The position numbers were made by a program, and so were the translations under genes. A model generated the notes under the pieces. That model did no database searches, had not been told where the DNA came from, and saw nothing but the letters and a program-made list of their open reading frames with translations. A DNA stretch of 64,000 bases from the NCBI GenBank assembly GCA_021299385.1, contig JAJTGZ010000004.1, forward strand, positions 1 to 64,000, written 5' to 3'. This document shows, in pieces, positions 51,258 to 59,897 of this stretch. Within the stretch, counting starts at the first letter, position 1, and the number at the start of each line of letters is the position of its first letter. Origin of the DNA: Phycisphaeraceae bacterium. Its GTDB lineage: Bacteria > Planctomycetota > Phycisphaerae > Phycisphaerales > UBA1924.

Positions 51258-54200
51258 CTACTTCGCCGGCGCGGGCACCACCACCGTCGCGTGCCCGGCC
51301 GTTACCAACACTCGCCCAGGCAGCACACCCAAACGCTGCGGCAACGCCGGCAGGCGGATCGGCGTCGCCGATGTCAGCCGGGCCGACTTGTCGTCGACCA
51401 CCACCAGCGTGTAGCCGGTGTTGACCAGCGGCGCGCCCAGCTCCGGCAGTGCAGCACGCGACGCAACGATCGAGACCAAACCACCCGCCGACCGCTGCGG
51501 CATCACCAACTGCTCCTCCGCACCCATCTCCAACACATCGGCCCCCACCAACTTGCCCTCCCCATCGACCAGCGCAACACCCCTTCCCGAGCAGACGGCA
51601 AACCCACCGCGACCCACAGGCCACACGTCGATCCCCCCGCTCGTCTCAAGCTTGTTCCGAACGTCCACACCCTGCTCATCGGGCATGCCCGTGCCGATGT
51701 CCACACGCCACAACGCCCGCGAAGGCTCATCGGTTACCACCAGCAGTTTACCCCCGAGCACCCACGCATCAAAGCCCACGGCAGCGGGGTGCCCGTCGAG
51801 TTTCCACACCTCCTGCATCTTCCCATCATCCGACGCACGCAACTTCCCCAGCCCCGTGCTCCCGCCCACAAAGACATCCCCGGCTGGCGACTGACGCACC
51901 CACCGCACGTCCCCGACCGTGCTCGCCCAGGTCTCCCTCACACGACCACTCCGCGCATCCACCCACGACAGCATCGCCGTCCGCGCATCGCCCAACTGCA
52001 CCACCCCGCCAACAACCAGCCCCGCCGGCCCGAGCGACGCCTCGAAGACCGCGCCGAGGTTCAACCTCGCCGTCCACAGCACCCGACCGCTCTGAGCATC
52101 AAAGCCCGCCGCTCGACCGGCACGCTCCACCAGCACCATCGTCTGCCCATCACTCGCCCCGATCAGTTCACTCACCTGCCTTGCGCCCGCGTCCGGCGTG
52201 TTGACGCGCCCTTGCTCACCGTGTTCATCAAACCTCAACGGCGGATCAGCCGGGAAAAGGCTCCCGAAAGGCTCCGTTGACCATTCCAGCGCACCCGGCA
52301 CAGCACCCTGCCCGGCAACGCCCGGCTGCACACGCACCAGCCTCCCGCCGGCCGCGTCGGCAACGAAGTAAACCACCCCCCGCGCGTCGATCGAGAACAA
52401 CTCCGAACGCTCCCCCCGCGGCTGCTCGTCCATCCACAACGCCGTCAACGGCACCGACTCCCCCGTCGCCGCCTCCCTCGCCAACGCACCCTCAGGCAGG
52501 CCGAAAAGCGCCCTGCGACCGTCGGCGTGCTGCATGGCCACGAACCGCGCCGACGACGAATCCGGCTGGCGGATCAACGCCTCCATCAACGCCCAACCAC
52601 CGAGCACCTGCGCCTCGCGCTCAACGCTCGGCACACCGATCGCAGGCAACGCCACGCCCAGGCTCAGCCGTGCACCCAACTCCACCTGCAACGACAACAG
52701 GTCCAATGGACCCCCATCAACCATCGCCACAACACCTCGCTCACCCAACGCCAACGCCCGGCTAATCGCGTCCTGCGCCGCCGCGTCAAGCCCACGCCCC
52801 ATCAGGTTCTTGACCAGCATCCCACTCAACCGCCCAACCGTCGCCGGCGGCGCATCGGGGATGTCCCCAGCCGCGATCAGCCCCAACTCCAGCGACCGCG
52901 CCTGCGCCGCCGGATCCGTGCCCTGCCGCCCGGCCAACTCCAACCACAAGTCCGCAACCCCCAACGCCACCGGGAACCGACCGGCAAGCCTCTCGACCTC
53001 CTGCGCACTGGCCCCCGCACCCAGCCCCGCACGCTCACGGGTGAACTTCTCATCAAACGCCCCATACCCCGCACGCCCCGTCTGAGCAACGATCTGCACC
53101 ACCCGCAAACGCGCCTCGGCACCGGCCGTGCTGCTCCCACGCTTGCCCGACCACGGGGCACCGGCCAGCAGCGGATCATCCAGCACCGCGTGCGCATCGG
53201 CAATCGCACGCACCGGGTCGCTGGCCTGCTCAACACCCGAACGCACCAGCAAAAACGCCGCACGCTCACGGGGCGTCAGCGCGATCGGGTCGATCATCGC
53301 CAGCGCGCGACCAACACCCCCCGCGTCCAGCACCACCCCCGCGGGGACTGCCCCGGGCTGCCGCTGGGCCACGCTCAACACCAACTCGATCACCTGCCCC
53401 CGAACCACCTCCGCCGCGCCCCCTTGCCCCACACCCTGCGCCCGCCCCAACACGCCGGCCGCCTGCTCAAGCGCGGGCAAAAACTCCTCCACCCGCCCCG
53501 ACCGCTCCGCCAGCGACAACAACTCCAGCGCCGGCGCAGGATCATCCGGCATGGCCGACATCTGCCTACGCAACTCCAAAGCCGCGATCTCCCAAGTGCT
53601 GTAGACATGCACACGCGCATCATCCACAACTATCAACCCCTGCCCCGTCGCCAACGGCGTCCCGGGCGACTCCAACGCGATCCACCTCTCCGGCTGCCGC
53701 AGCGACCCCGGGTTGATCACGCTCACACCCTTGTCCGTCGGCACCAACAGCCTCCCCCCAGCCACGCCCACTCGCCCGCGTATGCCCAACTCCGGCACAA
53801 TACCCGACATCACCACCTGCCCGATGCTCCACTTCCCCAGCGGCACCACCGCCAGCCGGTTGTAGGAAACGCCCACAAGGTCCTCACCAACCAGCAGCAG
53901 ATAGTCGGGCCGGCCAAGCTCCGCGCTCGCCCGCTCGGCGATGATCCCCCCACTGCCCGCGTCCAGCTCGATGATCCGCTCACGGTCGGGCGAGAGCACA
54001 AACACGCTCCGCCCTGCCACCACGGGGGCCATCATCGCCCAGGGCGTCAGCGTCGCCGAGGCCTCCATCCCCTGCACCGGCGCGGGCAGGTGCCGAACCC
54101 ACAACGGCTCACCATCAACCACGCGGTAAGCACCCACAACACCGATCCGATCAGACCGGTACACCACCCCAGCATCCACCGCCAGCGCATCGGCCAGACG

Positions 54201-55583
54201 CTGCGTGCCCGCATACGGCAGCACACCCGTCGACGCCACCGGCAGGCTCCACCGCAGCCTCCCCGTCAACGCATCCACCCCCGCCAACAACGCCACACGC
54301 AGCCGGCGCTCTCGCTGCTCCTTGACCAGCGAGACCAGCGCTACCCCCGAATCACCCAGCACCGGCCCACGGGCATTCGCACGCGCCAAATCCGGCGACA
54401 GCGCCGAGAGCCCGTTGCACCAGCGTGCCGAGCCTGTCTGCGGGTCCAGCCCGACGATGATCTCTTCCCCCTCGGTGATCGGGTCCACGTCCTGGGCAAC
54501 GACCGCCACGAGCGTCCCAGAGACCAACGCCGGGGATGTCGATTCTTCCCAGTCCGTCGTGGGGATTGTCCGCGTGCCCGACTGCGGGTCCAGCCCGCGC
54601 GCCGGCACGCCCTCCTTGCCGCAGACGGCCAGGGCATCGACCGACCATCGCGGGCGTGCCGTCAGGCGGTCAAACGACCAGATGCGCGGGCCGCTGGTCA
54701 GGATCACCGAGCTGGGCGTCAGCACAGGCCACAGCCGAAGGGCCCGCGCATACGCCGGGATCATCTCCGCCTGCTGCCGCGTCATCCCCATGTTCACCTG
54801 AATAGGCGTCAGATCGGCAAAGGTCCCCGTCCCGATCGGGCGAGGGAGCAGGTCCGCAGGGGGCAGGTCAACCCCAGGCAACAAAACCGATGGCTGCACC
54901 TGCGCCGACGCTGGAACCTCCATCTTCACACCCGGCAGGGCCTCCCCGACCAGCTCGGCCAGTTCGACAAGACGTGCCGGGCTGGTCAAATAGGGTGCCA
55001 GTTCGCGCGCCAGCGCACGCACACGCCCCTCCCACACCCCCCCCGGCTTCACCCCCGCATCGGGATGGTTGGCCAAGTCCCCCAGCCGAAGGGCTGAGGC
55101 ATCAAAGTGCCCATCGAGCATCTCACGCCGGGCCAGTATCAGTGTCGCCTCAAGCCCGGGCGTCGTCAGCAGGCGGGTACGGGCGAGCTCCTCCAAACGC
55201 CCCTGCGCCAGCATCTCGCCCGCGGCCGAGGCCTGCCGTTGACGGTAACGCTCCAGCAAGTCGGGGTTAGAGGTCAGCATCCCCTCGACGGCCTTGCGCA
55301 GCGGCACCGACAGCCGCTCGTCCTTACCCGAGGGTGTTACCTCCCTGGGGTGGTCATCCAGGACCCGTTGGAGCACATCCGCCGTGGCGTCGAGGTTCCC
55401 CCCGGCTAGGTGCTCACGCGCCCGCGACAGGGCATCGACGGCAACGGGGGACTCATCTAAGAAGATCGGGTTCTGCTGCTGCTCGATCTGCGCAAAAACG
55501 CGGGTATGCCACGCCAGCAACACGCACACCGCCAGCAGGGCCAGCAGTCGGCAGCGCGGGATCGGGTGGGAATCGTCGGGCAT
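51258..55583 (-). CDS. very large exported PQQ/beta-propeller repeat protein
   Basis: 1,441 residues. A signal peptide (RCRLLALLAVCVLLAWHTRVFA) is followed by a helical region with TPR-like character (about 35-200: ALSRAREHLAGGNLDATADVLQRVLDDHP). Two groups of PQQ-type beta-propeller blades follow, with motifs such as GLDPQTGSARWCN, GVDALTGRLRWSLPV and, near the C-terminus, GFDAQSGRVLWTARLN; in between is a long helical region (about 630-920). Such propellers, as in BamB, bind proteins or other ligands and not always PQQ; no catalytic dehydrogenase residues are evident. It heads a minus-strand run with a coiled-coil membrane protein and probably the pseudopilin. The gene is G-rich on its sense strand, like its neighbours' strand bias. 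Confidence 0.85.
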   Translation of the reverse strand: MPDDSHPIPRCRLLALLAVCVLLAWHTRVFAQIEQQQNPIFLDESPVAVDALSRAREHLAGGNLDATADVLQRVLDDHPREVTPSGKDERLSVPLRKAVEGMLTSNPDLLERYRQRQASAAGEMLAQGRLEELARTRLLTTPGLEATLILARREMLDGHFDASALRLGDLANHPDAGVKPGGVWEGRVRALARELAPYLTSPARLVELAELVGEALPGVKMEVPASAQVQPSVLLPGVDLPPADLLPRPIGTGTFADLTPIQVNMGMTRQQAEMIPAYARALRLWPVLTPSSVILTSGPRIWSFDRLTARPRWSVDALAVCGKEGVPARGLDPQSGTRTIPTTDWEESTSPALVSGTLVAVVAQDVDPITEGEEIIVGLDPQTGSARWCNGLSALSPDLARANARGPVLGDSGVALVSLVKEQRERRLRVALLAGVDALTGRLRWSLPVASTGVLPYAGTQRLADALAVDAGVVYRSDRIGVVGAYRVVDGEPLWVRHLPAPVQGMEASATLTPWAMMAPVVAGRSVFVLSPDRERIIELDAGSGGIIAERASAELGRPDYLLLVGEDLVGVSYNRLAVVPLGKWSIGQVVMSGIVPELGIRGRVGVAGGRLLVPTDKGVSVINPGSLRQPERWIALESPGTPLATGQGLIVVDDARVHVYSTWEIAALELRRQMSAMPDDPAPALELLSLAERSGRVEEFLPALEQAAGVLGRAQGVGQGGAAEVVRGQVIELVLSVAQRQPGAVPAGVVLDAGGVGRALAMIDPIALTPRERAAFLLVRSGVEQASDPVRAIADAHAVLDDPLLAGAPWSGKRGSSTAGAEARLRVVQIVAQTGRAGYGAFDEKFTRERAGLGAGASAQEVERLAGRFPVALGVADLWLELAGRQGTDPAAQARSLELGLIAAGDIPDAPPATVGRLSGMLVKNLMGRGLDAAAQDAISRALALGERGVVAMVDGGPLDLLSLQVELGARLSLGVALPAIGVPSVEREAQVLGGWALMEALIRQPDSSSARFVAMQHADGRRALFGLPEGALAREAATGESVPLTALWMDEQPRGERSELFSIDARGVVYFVADAAGGRLVRVQPGVAGQGAVPGALEWSTEPFGSLFPADPPLRFDEHGEQGRVNTPDAGARQVSELIGASDGQTMVLVERAGRAAGFDAQSGRVLWTARLNLGAVFEASLGPAGLVVGGVVQLGDARTAMLSWVDARSGRVRETWASTVGDVRWVRQSPAGDVFVGGSTGLGKLRASDDGKMQEVWKLDGHPAAVGFDAWVLGGKLLVVTDEPSRALWRVDIGTGMPDEQGVDVRNKLETSGGIDVWPVGRGGFAVCSGRGVALVDGEGKLVGADVLEMGAEEQLVMPQRSAGGLVSIVASRAALPELGAPLVNTGYTLVVVDDKSARLTSATPIRLPALPQRLGVLPGRVLVTAGHATVVVPAPAK

Positions 55584-55799
55584 GTGCGCTCATCCATGGA
55601 CATCTGCACCGCGTGGGGGCTCAAGCGTCGCTGGAAACCAAACAGGAAACAGAATCTCCGGCCGTGCCGGTTGGATGGTTTATACGCCCCCCGATGCCCG
55701 TCGATTCGGCCCGGGCTACGCAAAATCAAGGAAAACCCTGCTCCGGCATCAACTAGACTGCCGTAGTTGTCGAATCGACCATCCAGTAAGGGCACTTGC

Positions 55800-56237
55800 A
55801 TGGATTGCTCCCCCGGCCCGGAACTTGCCGCTCAACCGCCCGCACGGGCCTTGGCCGTCAGTCCCCCCCGGCACCAGGACGCCCCGATGGCTTGGCTCCT
55901 GTGCCTCGTCGTTATCGTTAGCCTGGCCGACCTGGCCTTGACGCTGATCTTTTTGCGCTCCATCGGCATGAGCGAGGGGAACCCCATCGCCCGATGGGTG
56001 ATGGGGGCCAACTGCCCGTGGGTGCTGGTACTCTTTAAGATGGTGCTGGTCGGGTTTGCGTGCACCGTGCTCTGGCGGACCAGGCACAGCCGGGCTGCCA
56101 AGTTGGGCGCGGGGGTCGGGTGCCTGGTCATGCTCTGGCTCTGCCTGCGCTGGGTGGGGTATACCGAGCAGGTCTCCAGCGTTGTCATGGCCAACCCGGA
56201 GATCACCCAGACCTCCACCTGGGTGCGGTTCAACTGA
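55800..56237 (+). CDS. small integral membrane protein (DUF5658-like)
   Basis: 145 residues. About 40 hydrophilic Pro-rich residues, then three hydrophobic segments (MAWLLCLVVIVSLADLALTLIFL, VLVLFKMVLVGFACTVLW, LGAGVGCLVMLWLCLRWVGY). The pattern DLALT.IFL......EGNPIARW.M is that of DUF5658 proteins, of unknown function. ATG 55800 matches the region; it is divergent from the PQQ-protein gene over 216 bp, which holds no other supported feature. A CCCCTAGGGG palindrome directly follows the stop codon. Confidence 0.7.
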   Translation: MDCSPGPELAAQPPARALAVSPPRHQDAPMAWLLCLVVIVSLADLALTLIFLRSIGMSEGNPIARWVMGANCPWVLVLFKMVLVGFACTVLWRTRHSRAAKLGAGVGCLVMLWLCLRWVGYTEQVSSVVMANPEITQTSTWVRFN

Positions 56238-56380
56238 CCCCTAGGGGCCAACTGCAAAATCCCGGACCTCGGCAGCCACTAACATGAGCAAGCTGGAACA
56301 GCCCGCCTCGGGCGTGCAACCAGGCAGGCTCGGGTACCTATAACCCCGGTTAGCCTCCCCCGAGGAGTGGTGTTTCTGGA

Positions 56381-56386
56381 TAGGAG
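56381..56386 (+). promoter_or_regulatory. ribosome binding site before a TTG start
   Basis: TAGGAG, 9 nt before TTG 56396, supports that unusual start for the adaptor gene. The gap 56238-56395 before it contains GGCTCGGG/CCCCCGAG and GGTTAGCC-type short inverted repeats but no motif I can name. Confidence 0.6.
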
Positions 56387-56395
56387 TCTCAACTT

Positions 56396-57742
56396 TTGCG
56401 ACGCAAACGATGGTTGGTGTTCATTGGGGTGGTGGGATTGGCCGGTGCTGGGGTGGCGGCATGGCAGTTTGGATGGGCAAAGAAGCCGGGCGGTCCGGGT
56501 GGGGCTGCCGGGGGCGAGGGCTTTGGTTTCAGCCTTGGGGCCGATGAAAAGCCCCTGGAGATTCGCTCAGAGAAAGCCCAGGCCGGGGACCTGGTGCGGA
56601 CGATCTCGGCACCGGGATCGGTCGAACCTCGCACCAAAGTACAGGTCTCTGCGCAGGTGCTGGCCAAGGTGCTCGCGTTGCCCTTCCGCGAGGGTGAGCG
56701 TGTGCGCAAGGGGGACGTGCTGGTTCGGCTAGACGGGCGCGACCTGGCCGCGGCGCTGGAAAGTTCGCAGGCGAGCCTGCGCGGGCAGGAGGCGAACCTC
56801 AAGGGTGCGCAGGCCGACGAGATCCTGTCAAAGCTGGAGTTTGAACGCGTCAAGAGCCTCTTCCCGCGCGACGTAACCAAGTCGCAGCTGGACACGGCCG
56901 AGGCGAACCTGCTGCGTGCGCAGAGCCGGGTGCTCTCATCGCAGGCGGGCATCGAGCAGGCGCGTGCGCTGATCACGCGTGCGCAGAAGGACCTGGAGAA
57001 CACAACGATCACCAGCCCGATCGACGGGCTGGTCGTCAAGCTCAACGCCGAGGTCGGCGAGACGGTCGTCGTCGGGACGCTCAACAACGCTTCGAGCATC
57101 ATCATGGAGGTTGCCGACCTGTCCGACATGCTGATGAAGGCCCGCGTCGACGAGGCGAACATCGCCCCGGTGCGTGCGGGGCAACGCGGGCAGGTGCTGC
57201 TGGCGGCCTATCGCGACCGGTCGATCATCGGCACCATCGAGCGCGTGGGCCTGAAGCAGCAGGTCTACCGCGATGGGACGTCGTACTTCGAGGTCGAGAT
57301 CGCCCTGAATAAGCCCGCAGACCTGCTGCTGGGCTCAGGCCTGACCGCGAGCGCCGAGATCGAGGTCGAGACATTCACCGATGTCGTCAAGGTGCCCAGC
57401 CAGGCGGTGCTCGACCGGCGGATCGACGACCTGCCCAAGGCGGTTACCGACTCGCCGTTGGTGGACAGGGCCAAGACCGTTGCGCGCGTCGTCTGCGTCG
57501 TCGGCGAGGACGGCAAGGTGCAGGTGCGCCCAGTCAAGGTCGGCGCGTCGGACATCACCAGCACGGTGGTCCTCTCGGGTATCTCGGCGGGGGAGCGGAT
57601 CATCACCGGGCCGTTCCGCGCCCTGGCCGAACTCAGGGACGCCATGAGCGTCGTCGAGGAGGGGACCAAGGACGCGGAGGGGAACAAGGTCGGCCGAGCG
57701 CCCGGCGGTGGGGGCGGGGGCGTTCGGTTCGGGCCTCGGTAA
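56396..57742 (+). CDS. MacA/HlyD-type periplasmic adaptor protein
   Basis: 448 residues from a TTG. An N-terminal membrane anchor (RRKRWLVFIGVVGLAGAGVAAW) is followed by a lipoyl/biotinyl-like strand set (SAPGSVEPRTKVQVSAQVLAKVLAL ... GERVRKGDVLVRLDG), a helical hairpin (about 115-195: AALESSQASLRGQEANLKG ... LRAQSRVLSSQAGIEQARALI), the second half-motif TTITSPIDGLVVKLNAEVGETV, and beta-barrel and membrane-proximal domains (GQVLLAAYRDRSIIGTIERVG). It joins the inner-membrane pump to a TolC-type channel. The hairpin is long enough to reach one. Followed by its ATPase, permease and TolC genes in order. The C-terminus ends in a Gly-rich tail. Confidence 0.9.
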   Translation: MRRKRWLVFIGVVGLAGAGVAAWQFGWAKKPGGPGGAAGGEGFGFSLGADEKPLEIRSEKAQAGDLVRTISAPGSVEPRTKVQVSAQVLAKVLALPFREGERVRKGDVLVRLDGRDLAAALESSQASLRGQEANLKGAQADEILSKLEFERVKSLFPRDVTKSQLDTAEANLLRAQSRVLSSQAGIEQARALITRAQKDLENTTITSPIDGLVVKLNAEVGETVVVGTLNNASSIIMEVADLSDMLMKARVDEANIAPVRAGQRGQVLLAAYRDRSIIGTIERVGLKQQVYRDGTSYFEVEIALNKPADLLLGSGLTASAEIEVETFTDVVKVPSQAVLDRRIDDLPKAVTDSPLVDRAKTVARVVCVVGEDGKVQVRPVKVGASDITSTVVLSGISAGERIITGPFRALAELRDAMSVVEEGTKDAEGNKVGRAPGGGGGGVRFGPR

Positions 57743-57809
57743 GTGTGGTCATCGTCCGGTTCGAGGTCTGTTCTGCGGGGTAAGTTCTTGCTGATTGTGT
57801 TGGGTCCCT

Positions 57810-58631
57810 ATGCCTACGCCTGTCATCGAGATTTCGGGCATCACCAAGGCCTACAAGATGGGTGAGGAGGTCGTCGGCGCACTCCGCGGGGTGGACCTGC
57901 GCATCGACCGCAACGAGTTTGTCGCCGTCATGGGCGCGAGCGGCTCGGGCAAGAGCACGCTGATGAACATCCTCGGCTGCCTGGACCGCCCCACCAGCGG
58001 ACGCTACATCCTCAACGGGCAGGCGACGGAGAAGTTGTCCGCCGGTGCGCTGGCTCAGGTGCGAAATAAGGAGATCGGGTTTGTCTTCCAGACCTTCGAG
58101 TTGCTCCCGCGCTCGACGGCGGTGGTGAATGTTGCGCTCCCGCTGGTCTACAGCCGAAAGTTCTGGTGGGGCACGGCCAGGCGCGCCCGCGAGGCTCTCA
58201 AGAGCGTCGGGCTGGGGGACCGGATGACGCACCGCCCCAACCAACTCTCCGGCGGGCAACGCCAGCGCGTCGCCATCGCCCGTGCGCTCGTCAACGAGCC
58301 CTCGCTGCTGCTGGCCGACGAGCCGACGGGGAACCTGGACAGCAAGACCAGCGAGGAGATCATCGCCCTGTTCCGCGACCTGCACCAGCGCGGGCAGACG
58401 ATCGTGATCGTTACGCACGAGGAGGACATCGCCGGGCACGCCCAGCGGATCGTGCGGCTGCGCGATGGGAAGGTCGTCTCGGACTTCCCGACGGCGACAG
58501 ACCCGGTGCATCGGGATTTTCTGGACCGTGCTGCGCAGGCGAGTGCTCGGGCGGCGGGGCAAGCGGCGGTCGGCTCGGAGAGCCGACCTACCCATGAGAG
58601 CCGGGCTGCTCAGACTGGGGGTAGCGCTTGA
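57810..58631 (+). CDS. MacB-type ABC transporter ATP-binding protein
   Basis: 273 residues. Walker [11 protein letters not shown]-loop [12 protein letters not shown], signature [33 protein letters not shown] and switch VTHEED are intact; the [18 protein letters not shown]-terminus is typical of the MacB/LolD group. The last about 45 residues are an extension with [14 protein letters not shown], part of which is encoded by a palindromic repeat. It powers the adjacent permease and overlaps its start by 4 nt (TTGA). A separate ATPase plus permease is the Gram-positive/planctomycetal arrangement; in E. coli they are one MacB chain. Confidence 0.92.
   Translation: MPTPVIEISGITKAYKMGEEVVGALRGVDLRIDRNEFVAVMGASGSGKSTLMNILGCLDRPTSGRYILNGQATEKLSAGALAQVRNKEIGFVFQTFELLPRSTAVVNVALPLVYSRKFWWGTARRAREALKSVGLGDRMTHRPNQLSGGQRQRVAIARALVNEPSLLLADEPTGNLDSKTSEEIIALFRDLHQRGQTIVIVTHEEDIAGHAQRIVRLRDGKVVSDFPTATDPVHRDFLDRAAQASARAAGQAAVGSESRPTHESRAAQTGGSA
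58568..58588. repeat. GGTCGG palindrome, copy 2, inside a gene 3' end
   Basis: GGTCGGCTC-GGA-GAGCCGACC then TACCC; reverse-complement version of the element at 33200-33220, here translated as part of the MacB ATPase C-terminus. Confidence 0.85.
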
Positions 58632-59872
58632 TCCTCATACGCCTGGCTTTGCAGACTGTCGTCCTCGCCCTGGCGCAGCTGTGGGGCAACAAGTTCCGCG
58701 CGATCCTGACGATGCTGGGGATCATGATCGGCGTCGGCGCGGTCATCGCCACCGTCGGCGCCACCGAGGGGCTGAAGGCCTACGTCCTCAAAGAGTTCGA
58801 CAGCTTCGGCCCGCGCAAGGTCTGGATGGACGGCACCGTGCCCAGAAAACTCCGCGGGCGCGTCAGCTGGTCGCAGTTTGACCTGCGCCTGAGCGAACTG
58901 GAATACCTCCGCAAAAACTGCACCACCATCGACGCCATTACCCCCATGTACTTCACCGGCGCAACGGTGCGCTCGGCCGACGAGAGCCGCCAGAGCATCA
59001 GCGTAACGGGCGTCTGGCCCGACTGGCACGAGATTGAAAAACGTGTGGCCATCAAGGGCCGCCCGCTGATCCAGACGGACATCGACGAGATCCGCAACGT
59101 CTGCCTCATCAACGACAAGGGAATCCAAGAGCTCCAGCTCGACGCCGACCCGTCGGGGGACTACATCCTCGTCAACGACCGCCGCTTCCTGATCGTCGGC
59201 GTCGTCGAGACCAAGGACGTCGCGCAGGGGTTCCCCGGCGGTGGGGAGGCCCGCACCGAGCTGTACATCCCCGTTACCACCGCGCTGTCGATGCAGCCAC
59301 GCGAGACGGTGAGCTTTGCCCTCGCCCAGCTCAAGGACGCCAAGGACGCCGAGGAAGCGCGGGCGGAGATCAGCAGCATCTTCCGTCGGCTGCGGAAACT
59401 CTCGGGCGAGGACGAGAACACGTTCGTGGTCGAGGCCGTGCAGTCGGTCATCGACCAGATCAACCGCCTGGCGACGGGGATCACCGTTGCCGCGGCTGGT
59501 CTGGTGGCGATCTCGCTGCTCGTCGGCGGGATCGGGATCATGAACATCATGCTCGTGAGCGTGAGCGAGCGGACGCGTGAGATCGGGCTGCGCAAGGCGA
59601 TGGGGGCCAGGCCGAGCATCATCCTGGTGCAGTTCTTGGTCGAGGCCGTGGTGCTGTGCATGGTCGGGGGGTTGATCGGGATCGCCGCGGGCCTTGGTCT
59701 GGTTGCCGCGGCTGGTCAGATTCCAGGCTCGCCGCTGAAGGACGCTGCCGTGCCCTTGTGGGCGGCGGTGATCGGCGTGGGCTTTAGCGCGCTCGTCGGG
59801 GTGGTCTTTGGGATGTTCCCTGCGATCAAAGCCTCACGACTTGACCCGATCGTGGCCCTCCGCCATGAGTGA
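58628..59872 (+). CDS. MacB-type ABC transporter permease
   Basis: 414 residues from TTG 58628 overlapping the ATPase stop. Layout of MacB/FtsX permeases: one helix (about 20-45), a large periplasmic domain (about 55-290), then three helices near 290-320, 340-370 and 385-405, and the conserved [18 protein letters not shown] (coupling) motif and the C-terminal [18 protein letters not shown]. It pairs with the MacA adaptor and TolC protein downstream to export antibiotics, peptides or lipids; the substrate is unknown. The SDESR...periplasmic part is of normal size. Confidence 0.92.
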   Translation: MILIRLALQTVVLALAQLWGNKFRAILTMLGIMIGVGAVIATVGATEGLKAYVLKEFDSFGPRKVWMDGTVPRKLRGRVSWSQFDLRLSELEYLRKNCTTIDAITPMYFTGATVRSADESRQSISVTGVWPDWHEIEKRVAIKGRPLIQTDIDEIRNVCLINDKGIQELQLDADPSGDYILVNDRRFLIVGVVETKDVAQGFPGGGEARTELYIPVTTALSMQPRETVSFALAQLKDAKDAEEARAEISSIFRRLRKLSGEDENTFVVEAVQSVIDQINRLATGITVAAAGLVAISLLVGGIGIMNIMLVSVSERTREIGLRKAMGARPSIILVQFLVEAVVLCMVGGLIGIAAGLGLVAAAGQIPGSPLKDAAVPLWAAVIGVGFSALVGVVFGMFPAIKASRLDPIVALRHE

Positions 59873-59897
59873 TAGACGTGATACAAATGGAGCGATG

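Noticed and set aside
52527-55097. An 856-codon open frame on the plus strand opposite the PQQ protein gene
   Set aside because: The translation is Arg/Pro/His-rich with no domain, and the minus-strand protein has a signal peptide and propeller motifs.
56238-56395. Possible structured leader or riboswitch before the MacA-like gene
   Set aside because: Several short inverted repeats are present but no named consensus; kept only as an unnamed gap.
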